Shown one piece after another: positions 37,196 to 46,765 of a DNA stretch of 54,844 nucleotides. The translations under genes and the position numbers were made by a program. Position 1 is the first letter of the stretch, and every line of letters starts with the position of its first letter. The notes below the pieces were generated by a model. The model ran no database searches, had not been told where the DNA came from, and was given only the letters and a program-made list of their open reading frames with translations. The stretch comes from Bacteroidales bacterium (GTDB lineage: Bacteria; Bacteroidota; Bacteroidia; Bacteroidales; JAUNSR01): positions 1 through 54,844 of the forward strand of contig JAUNSR010000022.1 in the NCBI GenBank assembly GCA_030539115.1, in the 5' to 3' direction.

Positions 37196-37954
37196 ATGCC
37201 GGTTTTTGAAAAAGAGATTCTTATTCCTCAAATTAAAAAGTTTATTGACACAAATCATTATTCCTCTTTAAACATTAAAGCTGTTCTTATAGACATGGAC
37301 GGAGTGTTGTATGACTCAATGAAAAATCATGCCCGCTCTTGGAAGATGACCGCCGATAAATATAATATTCCCTCAGATGAAAATGAATTTTATCTCTACG
37401 AGGGTCAAACCGGACGTTACACTATAAACTATCTTTTTGAAAGGAGTTTTGGAAGAAAGGCATCTGAGGCTGAAATTAAAGAGGTTTACACTCAAAAAAC
37501 CGACTTTTTCACATCTTTGGGACAGGCTCCTGTTATGCCGGGTGCAAAAGAGACGCTTTTATCTGTGACTGCTCATAATCTCACTCCGGTTCTTGTCACC
37601 GGCTCGGGACAGGATTCTTTGCTTGGTAAGCTCGACCATAATTTTCCTGCCATTTTCAACAAGTCAAGAATGGTTACTGCAAAAGATGTCTCCATTGGAA
37701 AGCCCGACCCCGAACCTTATCTGATGGGATTGAAGAAAGCAGGTGTTTCTGCCAACGAAGCCATTGTTATTGAAAACGCTCCTCTTGGAGTGCGCTCTGC
37801 TGTGGCTACCGGCATTTTCACTATTGCCGTAAATACCGGTCCTATTGATGACAATATGCTCTACAATGAGGGTGCAAATATTGTTCTTCAGAGCATGAAA
37901 GAACTTTCAAATAGATTTGACTCAATAATAAAGACTTTCAACCTTTTTAAATAG
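37196..37954 (+). CDS. HAD-superfamily hydrolase, beta-phosphoglucomutase-like
   Basis: 252 residues. Motif I is LIDMDGVLYDSM with nucleophile Asp33 and Asp35. Motif II is VLVTGSGQ, motif III includes the Lys of SIGKPDPEPYLMG, and motif IV is VIENAPLGVRSA. The helical cap (about 45-115) is of the PGMB/phosphatase C1 type. Substrates in this subfamily range from sugar phosphates to mutase intermediates. It is 30 bases before aroB and probably in one unit with it. Confidence 0.9.
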   Translation: MPVFEKEILIPQIKKFIDTNHYSSLNIKAVLIDMDGVLYDSMKNHARSWKMTADKYNIPSDENEFYLYEGQTGRYTINYLFERSFGRKASEAEIKEVYTQKTDFFTSLGQAPVMPGAKETLLSVTAHNLTPVLVTGSGQDSLLGKLDHNFPAIFNKSRMVTAKDVSIGKPDPEPYLMGLKKAGVSANEAIVIENAPLGVRSAVATGIFTIAVNTGPIDDNMLYNEGANIVLQSMKELSNRFDSIIKTFNLFK

Positions 37955-37984
37955 CTTTGCCAAGTAATATCTTGAAATAAAATT

Positions 37985-39046
37985 ATGGATACTCAAACAC
38001 TAATTTTCACTAATTCAGTTAACGAAGTTATTTCTCAGGCTGTCGGCAGCTTAACTTTCGACAAGTTGTATATTCTTTGCGACGACAACACTCAAAAACA
38101 GGCTCTTCCGCTGTTGAATGATTTTATTGCCGACAACAATGTTACTGTCATTACCATAAAAGCGGGCGATATAAACAAAAATATTGATTCGCTTTCTCAG
38201 GTTTGGATGGCACTGAGCAAAGAAAAGGCAACCAGGAAGTCTTTACTGATAAATCTTGGCGGAGGCATGGTTACCGACCTTGGCGGCTTTGCCGCCTCAA
38301 CTTTCAAAAGAGGAATAAACTTTATAAATGTACCCACCTCCCTTTTAGGTGCAGTTGACGCTGCCGTAGGCGGCAAAACAGGTATAAACTTCAATGGATT
38401 AAAAAATGAAATAGGGGTTTTCTCTCCAGCCAAATGCGTGATCATTTCAACTCAGTTTTTTAAAACCCTCGACAATGAGAATCTGCTTTCAGGATATGCT
38501 GAAATGCTTAAACATTCCCTTCTTGAGAGCGATGAGAGTCTTAAAAAACTGCTCGCTTTTAACCCCGTTACAAGAGATTACGACCATTTGCTTTCTCTTT
38601 TAAAAGAATCTGTTGAGGTCAAGGAGCGTGTAGTTAAAGAGGACCCATTTGAAAAAGGACTTAGAAAGGCACTTAACCTTGGTCATACGGTTGCCCACTC
38701 CTTCGAGAGCTATGCACTGAGCATAAACAAGCCTATTCTTCATGGCTATGCTGTTGCTTGGGGTGTGGTGTGTGAATTGATTCTTTCTCATCAAAGATGC
38801 GGCTTCCCAAAATCTGCATTAAATGAGGTTGCCGATTATGTCAAAAGCAACTACGGTGTGTTTTATTTCACCTGTAAGGAGTATGACACTTTATATGAGT
38901 TTATGAAACACGACAAAAAAAATGAGTCTGATTCTGTAAACTTTACTCTTTTAAAATCTCCGGGGATTATCTCTCTTAATCAAACAGCTACCAAAGAGGA
39001 AATCTTTGTTATGCTTGACATCTACCGCGATCTTTTCAATATTTAA
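37985..39046 (+). CDS. aroB: 3-dehydroquinate synthase
   Basis: 353 residues, usual length. It converts DAHP to 3-dehydroquinate in the shikimate pathway, using NAD and a metal. Signatures: NLGGGMVTDLGGFAASTFKRG near residue 90, VPTSLLGAVDAAVGGKTGIN near 118, the metal ligand Glu of SGYAEMLKHSL, and the histidines in LNLGHTVAHSFES and LHGYAVAWG. No fusion or truncation is seen. Confidence 0.97.
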   Translation: MDTQTLIFTNSVNEVISQAVGSLTFDKLYILCDDNTQKQALPLLNDFIADNNVTVITIKAGDINKNIDSLSQVWMALSKEKATRKSLLINLGGGMVTDLGGFAASTFKRGINFINVPTSLLGAVDAAVGGKTGINFNGLKNEIGVFSPAKCVIISTQFFKTLDNENLLSGYAEMLKHSLLESDESLKKLLAFNPVTRDYDHLLSLLKESVEVKERVVKEDPFEKGLRKALNLGHTVAHSFESYALSINKPILHGYAVAWGVVCELILSHQRCGFPKSALNEVADYVKSNYGVFYFTCKEYDTLYEFMKHDKKNESDSVNFTLLKSPGIISLNQTATKEEIFVMLDIYRDLFNI

Positions 39047-39077
39047 TTGAAAGAGTATTTTTAATACATAATAAAAT

Positions 39078-39123
39078 AAGCCCTGTTGATTTGCATTTGA
39101 CACCAAATCAACAGGGCTTTGTA
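39078..39123 (+). terminator. Terminator after aroB
   Basis: A perfect 15-bp stem AAGCCCTGTTGATTT/AAATCAACAGGGCTT followed by TTGTATTTTT. It lies between convergent genes. Confidence 0.85.
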
Positions 39124-39133
39124 TTTTTAAATA

Positions 39134-39400
39134 CTAAGCATGTACAATACTTGTTATTTGCGGATGTGCATAAAATTTCTCATACTCCTCAACCGACATT
39201 ATATTTCCCGGCACGCCATAAATAAGGGATGGATCATAACGATGAGCCAACTCAAACATTGTAACTACAATATCTATCTGCTTTTCGCCGTTTATCATTA
39301 CTTTAATATTATCCTTTAACAAGGATTCAGCCAGTTCCAAGCCTTTTCCTGAAACAGAATCTCTTACAAGCACAATTTGGGGTTCTTTATTTGCATCCAT
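39134..39400 (-). CDS. Small conserved-looking protein of unknown function
   Basis: 88 residues, soluble, acidic to neutral. It begins MDANKEPQIVLVRDSVSGKGLELAESLL and ends SVEEYEKFYAHPQITSIVHA. The composition is clearly protein-like (beta-alpha alternation at the start, a VVTMFELAHRYDPS helix). No signal peptide, membrane helix or metal motif is seen. I do not recognise the family. It stands alone between the aroB terminator and an AT-rich gap. Confidence 0.75.
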   Translation of the reverse strand: MDANKEPQIVLVRDSVSGKGLELAESLLKDNIKVMINGEKQIDIVVTMFELAHRYDPSLIYGVPGNIMSVEEYEKFYAHPQITSIVHA

Positions 39401-39871
39401 ATTATTATTAATTAATTGGTTTTAATAATAACATTTATCTCTTTTGCTTTGTTTTGGCATTATATTTTTAGATCCATTGTCATAGCATTCATTTTTCACA
39501 ATTGCTGCCCTATTTTAATCAAAATAGCTGTTTTGGTTGGTCCATTTTCAAATTCAAACTTCGAAAAAAAAATTTTGGTTATCAAAAATTTCAAACCACT
39601 TAAGTATTTACAACAAAACATTATAGTGAATTCAAATTAATACTAAAATAAATTATTAGCATTACTTACGTTAAATATAAATACCTTAAATGAAAATAAA
39701 CAAACTGACGTACATAATAATTGATTTATCCATTATAATTATAATTTAATTAACTATTAGCTTCTGTTGTGAATAAGATTTTAATAAACAATAACATTAA
39801 TAGGTTGATTACATATAAAAATTAATCAATTTAATTACATTTGTCAAATTATCACAATATTACGCGACATT
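39401..39871. other. AT-rich region upstream of the porin gene
   Basis: The open frame at 39416-39640 has an Ile/Phe-rich, low-complexity translation and is not called. A TACATTTG box at 39836-39843 may be the porin -7 element, but no TTG lies 19-21 bases upstream. Confidence 0.45.
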
Positions 39872-41008
39872 ATGCAATCTGAATACACAAAAACAAGCCT
39901 AAAAGTCACATTTTTAGCTATTATATTAATAATAACATCAAACTTTGATATTGCCGCAACAGGTTATGGTGATAACGACAATGTAAAAGACATTTCCACA
40001 ATTGATGTTTCAAAAGAAGCCTCAAAGGATATACCATCAATCAATTCGGTTTTAAACAATATAAATACAAAGGTTGACAGCTACTTTAAGATGTCGGGAT
40101 TAATAATAGAGCGTTACGATGCAACCACCAACAAGGATGCCTATGACAGCTTTAATATTATGTGCTTTAGATTTTTTATTAACGGAGACATTACCGATGA
40201 CTTTTTTTACAAGATTCAGCTTGAACTTGCCGGAAGTCCAAAGCTTCTTAATGCATGGATACAGTGGAAAAAGTTTAAGTATTTTCAAGTAAGGGCAGGC
40301 CAGATGTACAGAAATTTTGGATTTGAGACACCATATAATCCATACTATCTTGGAATGAGTGATTTTTCACAGGCAATTGAAAAATTTTCAGGTTTTAACG
40401 ACAGGATTGGTTCGGGAGCCTGCTCTAATGCTCGCGATTGTGGAGTTCTTTTGATAGGCGATCTTTTTGAATACAACAAATACAATCTTCTCAGATATGA
40501 ATTGGGCGTATTCAACGGCAATGGTATTAACCAAAAAGACAACAACAACAGCAAAGATGTTATTGCAAGTTTGTATTTCCAACCAATCAGGAATTTATTG
40601 ATAGGAGGAAGCGGATGGATCGGAGAATATGGTGCGCAGGGCAAAAGTGTTGACAGAAAAAGATGGTGCGCAGGCGTTAAATATGAAGGAGAGAAATATT
40701 CTTTCAGATCGGAATATCTTTATTCTTTGGGAAAGAAATATGAAATACCCGACAGTCCTTCAAGAGCTGACGGATGGTATGCGGCAGTTGGAAAGTCGGT
40801 AGCACAAAACATCAAATTTTATCTTAAATACGATGTTTACAGAGACGACAAGACACGAAACACTCAGACAAACCGCTACTTTGCAGCCCTAAGCTGGGAA
40901 CTTTATAAAAGGATTCTTCTTCAGGGCACATATTTTTACACAGAACAAAAAGCACCCGGGCTCTCAAACTTTAATACATTTTCGGCGCAGCTTATGTTTA
41001 CATTCTAA
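39872..41008 (+). CDS. Outer-membrane porin (OprO/P-like)
   Basis: 378 residues. The N-terminus has a hydrophobic signal segment (VTFLAIILIITSNF). The mature part shows alternating amphipathic strands typical of a beta barrel: KIQLELAGSPKLLNAWIQWKKF, FQVRAGQMYRNFGFETPYNP, YSFRSEYLYSLGKKYEIP and a final NFNTFSAQLMFTF ending in Phe, as expected for outer-membrane insertion. The pattern fits phosphate-selective-porin-like proteins of Bacteroidota. The solute is unknown. It stands alone. Confidence 0.85.
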   Translation: MQSEYTKTSLKVTFLAIILIITSNFDIAATGYGDNDNVKDISTIDVSKEASKDIPSINSVLNNINTKVDSYFKMSGLIIERYDATTNKDAYDSFNIMCFRFFINGDITDDFFYKIQLELAGSPKLLNAWIQWKKFKYFQVRAGQMYRNFGFETPYNPYYLGMSDFSQAIEKFSGFNDRIGSGACSNARDCGVLLIGDLFEYNKYNLLRYELGVFNGNGINQKDNNNSKDVIASLYFQPIRNLLIGGSGWIGEYGAQGKSVDRKRWCAGVKYEGEKYSFRSEYLYSLGKKYEIPDSPSRADGWYAAVGKSVAQNIKFYLKYDVYRDDKTRNTQTNRYFAALSWELYKRILLQGTYFYTEQKAPGLSNFNTFSAQLMFTF

Positions 41009-41015
41009 CAAAAAA

Positions 41016-41060
41016 GAAAGAGGATAAACCATAATATATTTAATGGTTTATCCTCTTTTA
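41016..41060. terminator. Bidirectional terminator between porin and ilvE
   Basis: AAAGAGGATAAACCAT pairs perfectly with ATGGTTTATCCTCTTT; A tracts on the left and T tracts on the right allow use from both sides. Confidence 0.85.
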
Positions 41061-41076
41061 AATTATAGCTATACTA

Positions 41077-42096
41077 TTATTCTACAACAGTTATCCAATT
41101 AAACTTATCAGCCTCATCACCATATTGAATGGCTCTAAGTCTCTTATAAAGTTTAGTACAAACTTCACCCGGTTTACCGTCCTTTGAGAAAGTGTAAGTC
41201 TTGTTTTCATCCAAATCATCGATTCTTGAGATAGGACTTATAACGGCGGCAGTTCCGCACATGCCCGCCTCATCAAAAGTATTTAACTCATCTTCAAGAA
41301 CAGGTCTTTGCTCAACTTCCATTCCCATATCATCAGCCAAAGTCATAAGGCTCTTGTTTGTAATTGAAGGAAGAATAGATTCAGACTGAGGAGTGATATA
41401 TTTGTTTCCCTTAATGGCAAAGAAATTTGCAGGACCGCATTCATCGATATATTTCTTCTGACGAGCATCGAGATAAAGCACGGCAGAATAACCTTTGGCA
41501 TGAGCCTCTTCGCCGGCGCACAAACTTGCAGCATAGTTGCCGCCAACTTTGTAACGACCGGTGCCATAAGGAGCAGCCCTGTCATAATGACGAAGCACGC
41601 AAACAGGAGTTGTCATAAAGCCCTCTTTAAAATATGGACCTACAGGCATAACAAAAATAATAAACTCAAATTCATTGGCAGGCTTAACACCAACTTGTGG
41701 TCCTGTTCCAAAAAGAACCGGACGAATATATAAAGTAGCTCCCGATTCGTAAGGAGGCACCAAATGTTCGTTAAGTTTAACAACTTTCAAAACAGCTTCT
41801 TCAAATTTCTCCAGAGGAAGCTCAGCCATCATAATACCCTTAGATGTGCTGATAAGGCGTTTGCCGTTCTCATCCATTCTAAAGATGCGGATTTTGCCAT
41901 CTTTTCCACGGAAAGCCTTAAGACCTTCAAAACCTGCCTGTCCATAATGCAAAACAGTGGCAGCCATGTGCATTTCGACCATTTCCGAATCACAAACACG
42001 AAGCTCACCCCATTTGCCGTCTTTAAATGTGCAGCGCACATTGTAATCAGCTTTCATATAACCGAATGAAAGCTTAGACCAATCTATTTCATTCAT
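41077..42096 (-). CDS. ilvE: Branched-chain amino acid aminotransferase
   Basis: 339 residues, PLP fold type IV. The cofactor Lys is Lys183 in GTGRYKVGGNYAAS. Further signatures are HYGQAGFEGLKAFRG, YIRPVLFGTG, DECGPANFFAIKG and EAGMCGTAAVISPI. It makes or breaks down Val, Leu and Ile with glutamate. It stands alone. TAACTTTG at 42132-42139 on this strand is a likely -7 box, without a clean TTG upstream. Confidence 0.97.
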   Translation of the reverse strand: MNEIDWSKLSFGYMKADYNVRCTFKDGKWGELRVCDSEMVEMHMAATVLHYGQAGFEGLKAFRGKDGKIRIFRMDENGKRLISTSKGIMMAELPLEKFEEAVLKVVKLNEHLVPPYESGATLYIRPVLFGTGPQVGVKPANEFEFIIFVMPVGPYFKEGFMTTPVCVLRHYDRAAPYGTGRYKVGGNYAASLCAGEEAHAKGYSAVLYLDARQKKYIDECGPANFFAIKGNKYITPQSESILPSITNKSLMTLADDMGMEVEQRPVLEDELNTFDEAGMCGTAAVISPISRIDDLDENKTYTFSKDGKPGEVCTKLYKRLRAIQYGDEADKFNWITVVE

Positions 42097-42266
42097 AATC
42101 TAATATTTTGAGTATTTTTTATTCTGAAAGGCAAAGTTAATCTTTTTAGTTACTAAACCATAAAACGTATAAAAAGATTTATATTTGTCGCAATAGAAGA
42201 GTAAAATCAATAAATTTACTAACCAAAACACTTTTTTGATTACAAAATAATCAAGAACATGCAATC

Positions 42267-42881
42267 ATGAAATTTTTAAGAAAGATATTTTCAAAGCTGT
42301 TAAGCAATTTTTTTCAGGGCATATTATATGTTGTACCCTTGGGACTTACAATTTATATAATATCGATCACATTTTTGTTTATCAATGATTTGACAAACGA
42401 ATGGACAAAATTTTTGTTTGGCTTTGAGATTCCGGGCATGGGCGTTATAATAACCTTTTTTATTATAACATTGGCAGGAATGCTTGGAGGGACTTATGTA
42501 TCATCCCAGGTAATGAATCTTGTCAATAAGACAATAAGCAAAATTCCTGTTATAAGCTCTGTCTATTCAGCAATAAAAGATGTATTGTCGGCATTTGTCG
42601 GCAAAGGAAAGAAATTTTCAAATCCTGTTTCTTTTAAAGTTTCAAAAGATTCAGAGCTTCAATTATTAGGATTTATTACACAATATGATCTCTCAAAGCT
42701 TGGCATAGAGGGGGGAAAGGTTTCAATATATATGCCCGACGCCTATGCAATGATGGGCAATGTAATAATCGTTCCACAGGAGTATGTCACAGCTTTGAGC
42801 TGCTCCTCTTCAGAGGCAATGAAGTTTATTCTCTCGGGAGGTCTGACAGATATTATAGAGAAAGATAAGGATAAAGAATAA
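42267..42881 (+). CDS. DUF502 family membrane protein
   Basis: 204 residues. Two membrane helices (about 13-35 and 53-75) frame a segment with PLGLTIYIISI. The soluble C-terminal part includes KIPVISSVYSAIKDVLSAF and the family-typical VSIYMPDAYAMMGNVIIVPQEYV (close to the PTTPNPTSG-type loop of DUF502). Function unknown. It begins a run of four plus-strand genes (DUF502, metF, M23, holB) with gaps of 27, 9 and 10 bases, likely an operon. A TATATTTG box lies at 42180-42187. Confidence 0.85.
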   Translation: MKFLRKIFSKLLSNFFQGILYVVPLGLTIYIISITFLFINDLTNEWTKFLFGFEIPGMGVIITFFIITLAGMLGGTYVSSQVMNLVNKTISKIPVISSVYSAIKDVLSAFVGKGKKFSNPVSFKVSKDSELQLLGFITQYDLSKLGIEGGKVSIYMPDAYAMMGNVIIVPQEYVTALSCSSSEAMKFILSGGLTDIIEKDKDKE

Positions 42882-42908
42882 ATTACACACAAAACAAAAA
42901 ACATATAG

Positions 42909-43862
42909 ATGAGTGTCGCTGAGATATTAAAAAACAACAAAGAAACAGCCTTTTCATTTGAAGTGCTTCCTCCTATCAAGGGAAACAGTATCGACAAGGT
43001 TTTCAATACTATAGAAAAGCTTAAGAAATTTAATCCTGCTTATATTAATATAACTACTCATAGAACGGATATTGTTTACAAAGAAACAGAACCGGGGATT
43101 TTTCGTCAGGTAATTGAAAGAAAAAGACCCGGCACAGTGGCTATTGCTGCTGCAATTAAGGCAAAATATGCTATTCCAACTGTTCCGCACATTATATGCA
43201 GCGGTTTTTCAAAAGCTGAGATTGAATACGAACTTATTGATCTCTCATTTTTGGGTATAACAGATTTGCTTGTTTTAAGAGGCGACAAATCTAAAAATGA
43301 CCCACGATTTATTGCCTCCTTGAATGGCCATCAATATGCATGCGAACTTCAAGAGCAGATAAATGAGTTTAATGACGGACATTTCATTGATGGGTCATCA
43401 ATAGAGAATGTTGTAACTCCTTTTTCTTATGGAACTGCCGGCTATCCAGAGAAGCATGAAGAGGCAATGAATCTTGATGCAGACCTTAGAGCTCTGAAAA
43501 ATAAAGTTGACCTTGGGGCTCAATATATTGTCACTCAAATGTTTTTTGACAACAGTAAATATTTTAACTTTGTTGAAAGATGCCGTTCATTTGGTATTAA
43601 TGTGCCTATTGTTCCCGGTCTTAAACCATTGACAAGCCTTAATCATCAGACAATGCTTCCAAAGACTTTTCACATTGACTTTCCTGAACCTTTGGCTAAG
43701 GAGCTTGAAAAGTGCAGCGACAATGAGAGTGCAAGAAATCTTGGTATTGAATGGTGCGTTTATCAGGCTAAAGAATTAAAGGCTGCCAACGTTCCTAGCA
43801 TTCACTTCTATTCAATGAATGCAGTGACCAGCGTAGAAAGCGTAGCTGCTCAAGTTTACTAA
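42909..43862 (+). CDS. metF: 5,10-methylenetetrahydrofolate reductase
   Basis: 317 residues, a TIM barrel with FAD. It makes 5-methyl-THF for methionine synthesis. Signatures: FSFEVLPPIKGNS near residue 16 with the catalytic Glu, YINITTHRTD, VPHIICSGFSKAEIEYEL, LLVLRGDKSK, GAQYIVTQMFFDNSKYFNFVERC and VPIVPGLKPLTS. The enzyme is complete. It sits between the DUF502 gene and an M23 peptidase gene, 9 bases before the latter. Confidence 0.96.
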   Translation: MSVAEILKNNKETAFSFEVLPPIKGNSIDKVFNTIEKLKKFNPAYINITTHRTDIVYKETEPGIFRQVIERKRPGTVAIAAAIKAKYAIPTVPHIICSGFSKAEIEYELIDLSFLGITDLLVLRGDKSKNDPRFIASLNGHQYACELQEQINEFNDGHFIDGSSIENVVTPFSYGTAGYPEKHEEAMNLDADLRALKNKVDLGAQYIVTQMFFDNSKYFNFVERCRSFGINVPIVPGLKPLTSLNHQTMLPKTFHIDFPEPLAKELEKCSDNESARNLGIEWCVYQAKELKAANVPSIHFYSMNAVTSVESVAAQVY

Positions 43863-43871
43863 TTTATTTTT

Positions 43872-45104
43872 ATGAAAAAATTTATCCTTTATAGCTCTGT
43901 AAGTTTGTTTGCCCTCACTCTTTGTTTTAACGGCTGTAAAAAGGCAGAAGAGACTCAGGAGATGGTTGAAGAGCAAGTGGATTCAATATCCAACAAATAT
44001 TATCTTGACATACCTGCCGATTCTTTGATTATTGATGAATATCAGATTAAAAAGGGGGACAATCTTGCTGTGATTTTATCCCGTTTTGATATATCGGCGT
44101 CAAAAGTTGATTCTTTAAGAATAAAGTCTGATTCTGTATTTGATATTACAAAATTTAAAATCGGCTATAACTATTCTATTCTTTCTGATATAAACAATCA
44201 ACAGGTTAAATATTTTGTTTATGCCAAATCGCTAAGAGACCATATTGTTTTTGACTTGAGAGATACTCTCAATGTATATGAATATAATAAGGAGTTAAAT
44301 ATCAGAACTGAAAAAGCCTCGGGTGAAATCACTACATCTTTATGGAATGCCATAAGAAACAGCGGCAACGACATTGCTCTTTCTGACCGTTTGGCTGATA
44401 TATATGCATGGCAGATTGACTTCTTTGGAATAGGCAAGGGTGATAATTTTAAAGTTATCTATGACCAGGCATTTATAGATGACTCTGTAAAGACAGAGAT
44501 TTATGGAGTAAGGGGAGCACTTTTCAATCATCTTGGAAAGAGTTATTATGCGATTCCTTTTATGCAGGATTCTATAGTTGAGTATTTTGATGAAAACGGC
44601 GAGAGCCTTAGAAAAGCTTTTCTTAAAGCACCGCTAAAGTTTTCAAGAATCAGCTCTACTTTTTCCAATGCAAGAAGACATCCTATATTAAAGATTGTAA
44701 GACCGCATCATGGTGTGGATTACGCAGCTCCTATAGGCACCCCGGTTAGCTCTATTGGAGAGGGAACTGTAATAAAGAAAGCTTTTCAAGGTGGCGGAGC
44801 AGGCAATTATATTGTTATACGTCATAATTCAAGCTATGAGACAACCTACATGCATCTCTCAAAGTTTGCAAAAGGGATGGCTGTGGGCAAAAGAGTTTCT
44901 CAGGGAGAGGTGATAGGATATGTAGGAAGTACAGGGTCTTCTACTGGACCTCATCTTGATTTCAGAGTGCATTTTCAAGGCAAGCCTATTAATCCGTTGA
45001 AAATGGAATCACCTCCGTCGCTTCCTGTAAGAGAAGAGCTGAGAGATTCTTTCAATATTGTTAAGGAACAGGTTATAAGAGAATTAAACAATATCAATTT
45101 ATAA
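43872..45104 (+). CDS. M23-family metallopeptidase, lipoprotein
   Basis: 410 residues. The signal MKKFILYSSVSLFALTLCFNGC has lipobox FNGC. A LysM/OapA-like segment (EYQIKKGDNLAVILSRF) lies near residue 57. The C-terminal M23 domain has HHGVDYAAPIG (His279/280, Asp283) and GPHLDFRVHF (His361, Asp363). The classical second motif is HxH; here it is HxD, a variant I recall in other Bacteroidota M23 proteins. A role in cutting peptidoglycan cross-links in the periplasm is likely. It lies 10 bases before holB. Confidence 0.92.
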   Translation: MKKFILYSSVSLFALTLCFNGCKKAEETQEMVEEQVDSISNKYYLDIPADSLIIDEYQIKKGDNLAVILSRFDISASKVDSLRIKSDSVFDITKFKIGYNYSILSDINNQQVKYFVYAKSLRDHIVFDLRDTLNVYEYNKELNIRTEKASGEITTSLWNAIRNSGNDIALSDRLADIYAWQIDFFGIGKGDNFKVIYDQAFIDDSVKTEIYGVRGALFNHLGKSYYAIPFMQDSIVEYFDENGESLRKAFLKAPLKFSRISSTFSNARRHPILKIVRPHHGVDYAAPIGTPVSSIGEGTVIKKAFQGGGAGNYIVIRHNSSYETTYMHLSKFAKGMAVGKRVSQGEVIGYVGSTGSSTGPHLDFRVHFQGKPINPLKMESPPSLPVREELRDSFNIVKEQVIRELNNINL

Positions 45105-45114
45105 TAATAGGGAT

Positions 45115-46236
45115 ATGTTTTTTAGAGATATTATAGGACAGGAGGATATAAAGCAACGGTTGATAGATTCTGTAAAGAACCATCATATTGCCCATGCTCA
45201 ACTTTTTGCAGGTCAAGAGGGGGTTGGGAAATTTCAACTTGCTATGGCTTATTCCCGCTATATACACTGTACAAACCGTGGGGAAACTGATGCTTGCGGT
45301 AGGTGTCCCTCTTGTATTAAATATAATAAGGCGTCACATCCTGACTTGCATTTTTCTTTTCCTATAATATTAAAGGATTCTTCATCAACAAGTGACACGT
45401 ATCTAAGGGAATGGTGCAAGTTTATATCTGAGAATAAATATTTTTCATACAGAGATTGGATGAATAATATAAAAGCAGAAAATAAACAAGGTGTTATTCC
45501 TACCAAAGAGGGGCAGCTGATTATTGAAAAACTGAGCAAAAAGGCATATGAGTCAGATTATAAAATCATGATAATTTGGCTCCCGGAGAAAATGAATGAG
45601 TATTCCTCAAATAAAATACTTAAACTTATTGAGGAGCCTTATGAAAACACTCTATTCCTTCTTGTAAGCAATGATGCAGAGAATATATTGCCGACTATTC
45701 TTTCAAGATCTCAAAGAATCAATGTTCGACCTATAGATAATGATGCGTTGGTTGAAGGACTTATCGATAAATACAATATTGATCCCGAGATGGCTCAGAG
45801 TGTGGCTCATAATTCTTCCGGAAATATTCTTAAGGCTATTGAAAACATCACTCTTTCTGAAGACAAGAAGTATTATTTCGAGCTTTTTATAAGTATGATG
45901 CGCTTTGCCTATGCAAGAAAAATCAGAGAGATGAAGTCTTGGAGTGAAACCGTGGCTAAACTTGGAAGAGAGAAGCAAAAGGATTTTCTTGTGTATGCAC
46001 AAAATATGATTAGGGAAAACTTTATTTACAATATGCATACTCCGGGGATAAATTTTATGAACCCGGATGAAGAAAACTTCTCAAAAAAATTCTCTCCCTT
46101 TGTTAATGAACGAAATGTTGAACAGATAATGTATGAATTTGGAAAGGCGGAAACAGATATTATTCAAAATGTAAACTCGAAAATTGTATTCTTCGATCTT
46201 TCCCTGAAATTTATCATGCTTCTCAAAAACAATTAA
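45115..46236 (+). CDS. holB: DNA polymerase III, delta' subunit of the clamp loader
   Basis: 373 residues. The N-terminal AAA-type domain begins FFRDIIGQEDIKQRLIDSVKN. The P-loop-like GQEGVGKFQLA has Phe where ATP-binding subunits have Ser/Thr, as expected for the non-hydrolysing delta'. A four-cysteine zinc module follows (CTNRGETDACGRCPSCIKY, residues about 58-76). Later come KLIEEPYENTLFLLVSNDAENILPTILSRSQ (the SRC-like sensor region, here SRSQ) and a helical collar. It ends the DUF502-metF-M23-holB run. Confidence 0.93.
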   Translation: MFFRDIIGQEDIKQRLIDSVKNHHIAHAQLFAGQEGVGKFQLAMAYSRYIHCTNRGETDACGRCPSCIKYNKASHPDLHFSFPIILKDSSSTSDTYLREWCKFISENKYFSYRDWMNNIKAENKQGVIPTKEGQLIIEKLSKKAYESDYKIMIIWLPEKMNEYSSNKILKLIEEPYENTLFLLVSNDAENILPTILSRSQRINVRPIDNDALVEGLIDKYNIDPEMAQSVAHNSSGNILKAIENITLSEDKKYYFELFISMMRFAYARKIREMKSWSETVAKLGREKQKDFLVYAQNMIRENFIYNMHTPGINFMNPDEENFSKKFSPFVNERNVEQIMYEFGKAETDIIQNVNSKIVFFDLSLKFIMLLKNN

Positions 46237-46283
46237 AAAAACATTATAAAATATTTTTGCTTTTTTATTGGTCATTTTTTTAA

Positions 46284-46291
46284 TACCTTTG
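46284..46291 (+). promoter_or_regulatory. -7 element of the tmRNA gene
   Basis: TACCTTTG fits the Bacteroidota -7 consensus; transcription would begin some five bases before the mature 5' end. The -33 region is T-rich but has no TTG at 19-21 bases. Confidence 0.5.
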
Positions 46292-46301
46292 ATGCGATTA
46301 C

Positions 46302-46697
46302 GGGGCTGACCGGTTTTGACAGCGGGTAGAATTGACGCGTAAGCATGCAGAGAGATGTCATCTATCTCTTTAATCCATGGTGGCACAAATTTAGTTGGCG
46401 AAAATAATTACGCTCTTGCTGCTTAATCGAAGTATAGTAGATATAGCTTAATTGCCGTCCAAGGAGATGGCAACAAGACATTGTCCGGATGCTGTTGTTC
46501 CGAAGCGGTCCGATTAGACAGTGCAGTAATATCGGAAATAGTTCTTTTCTGCTTCGAGAAGAGAATGAAATTTTAGAAGATAAGGCTTACATTGGTGGCT
46601 TCGGTCTTGTGTAAGCACGAAAACCTAAGCGAAGATAAGCATGTAGAAAGCCCGTTTGTTCCCTGTTTGGACGAGAGTTCGAATCTCTCCAGCTCCA
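46302..46697 (+). ncRNA. ssrA: Transfer-messenger RNA
   Basis: 396 bases. The 5' end GGGGCTGA and the 3' end GTTCGAATCTCTCCAGCTCCA form the tRNA-like acceptor and T arm; CCA is not encoded. The tag frame GGC GAA AAT AAT TAC GCT CTT GCT GCT TAA (46397-46426) encodes GENNYALAA, which I recall as the Porphyromonas-like tag, where Bacteroides has Thr at position 3. The pseudoknot region follows. tmRNA frees stalled ribosomes and marks incomplete proteins for degradation. No smpB gene is in the window. Confidence 0.98.
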
Positions 46698-46715
46698 CTT
46701 TCTTTATAATTGTTG

Positions 46716-46765
46716 AAACTCCAAGAAAATTGATTTACAAATGAATTTTCTTGGAGTTTTCTTTT
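46716..46765 (+). terminator. Terminator of ssrA
   Basis: A 16-bp perfect stem AAACTCCAAGAAAATT/AATTTTCTTGGAGTTT followed by TCTTTT. Confidence 0.85.
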
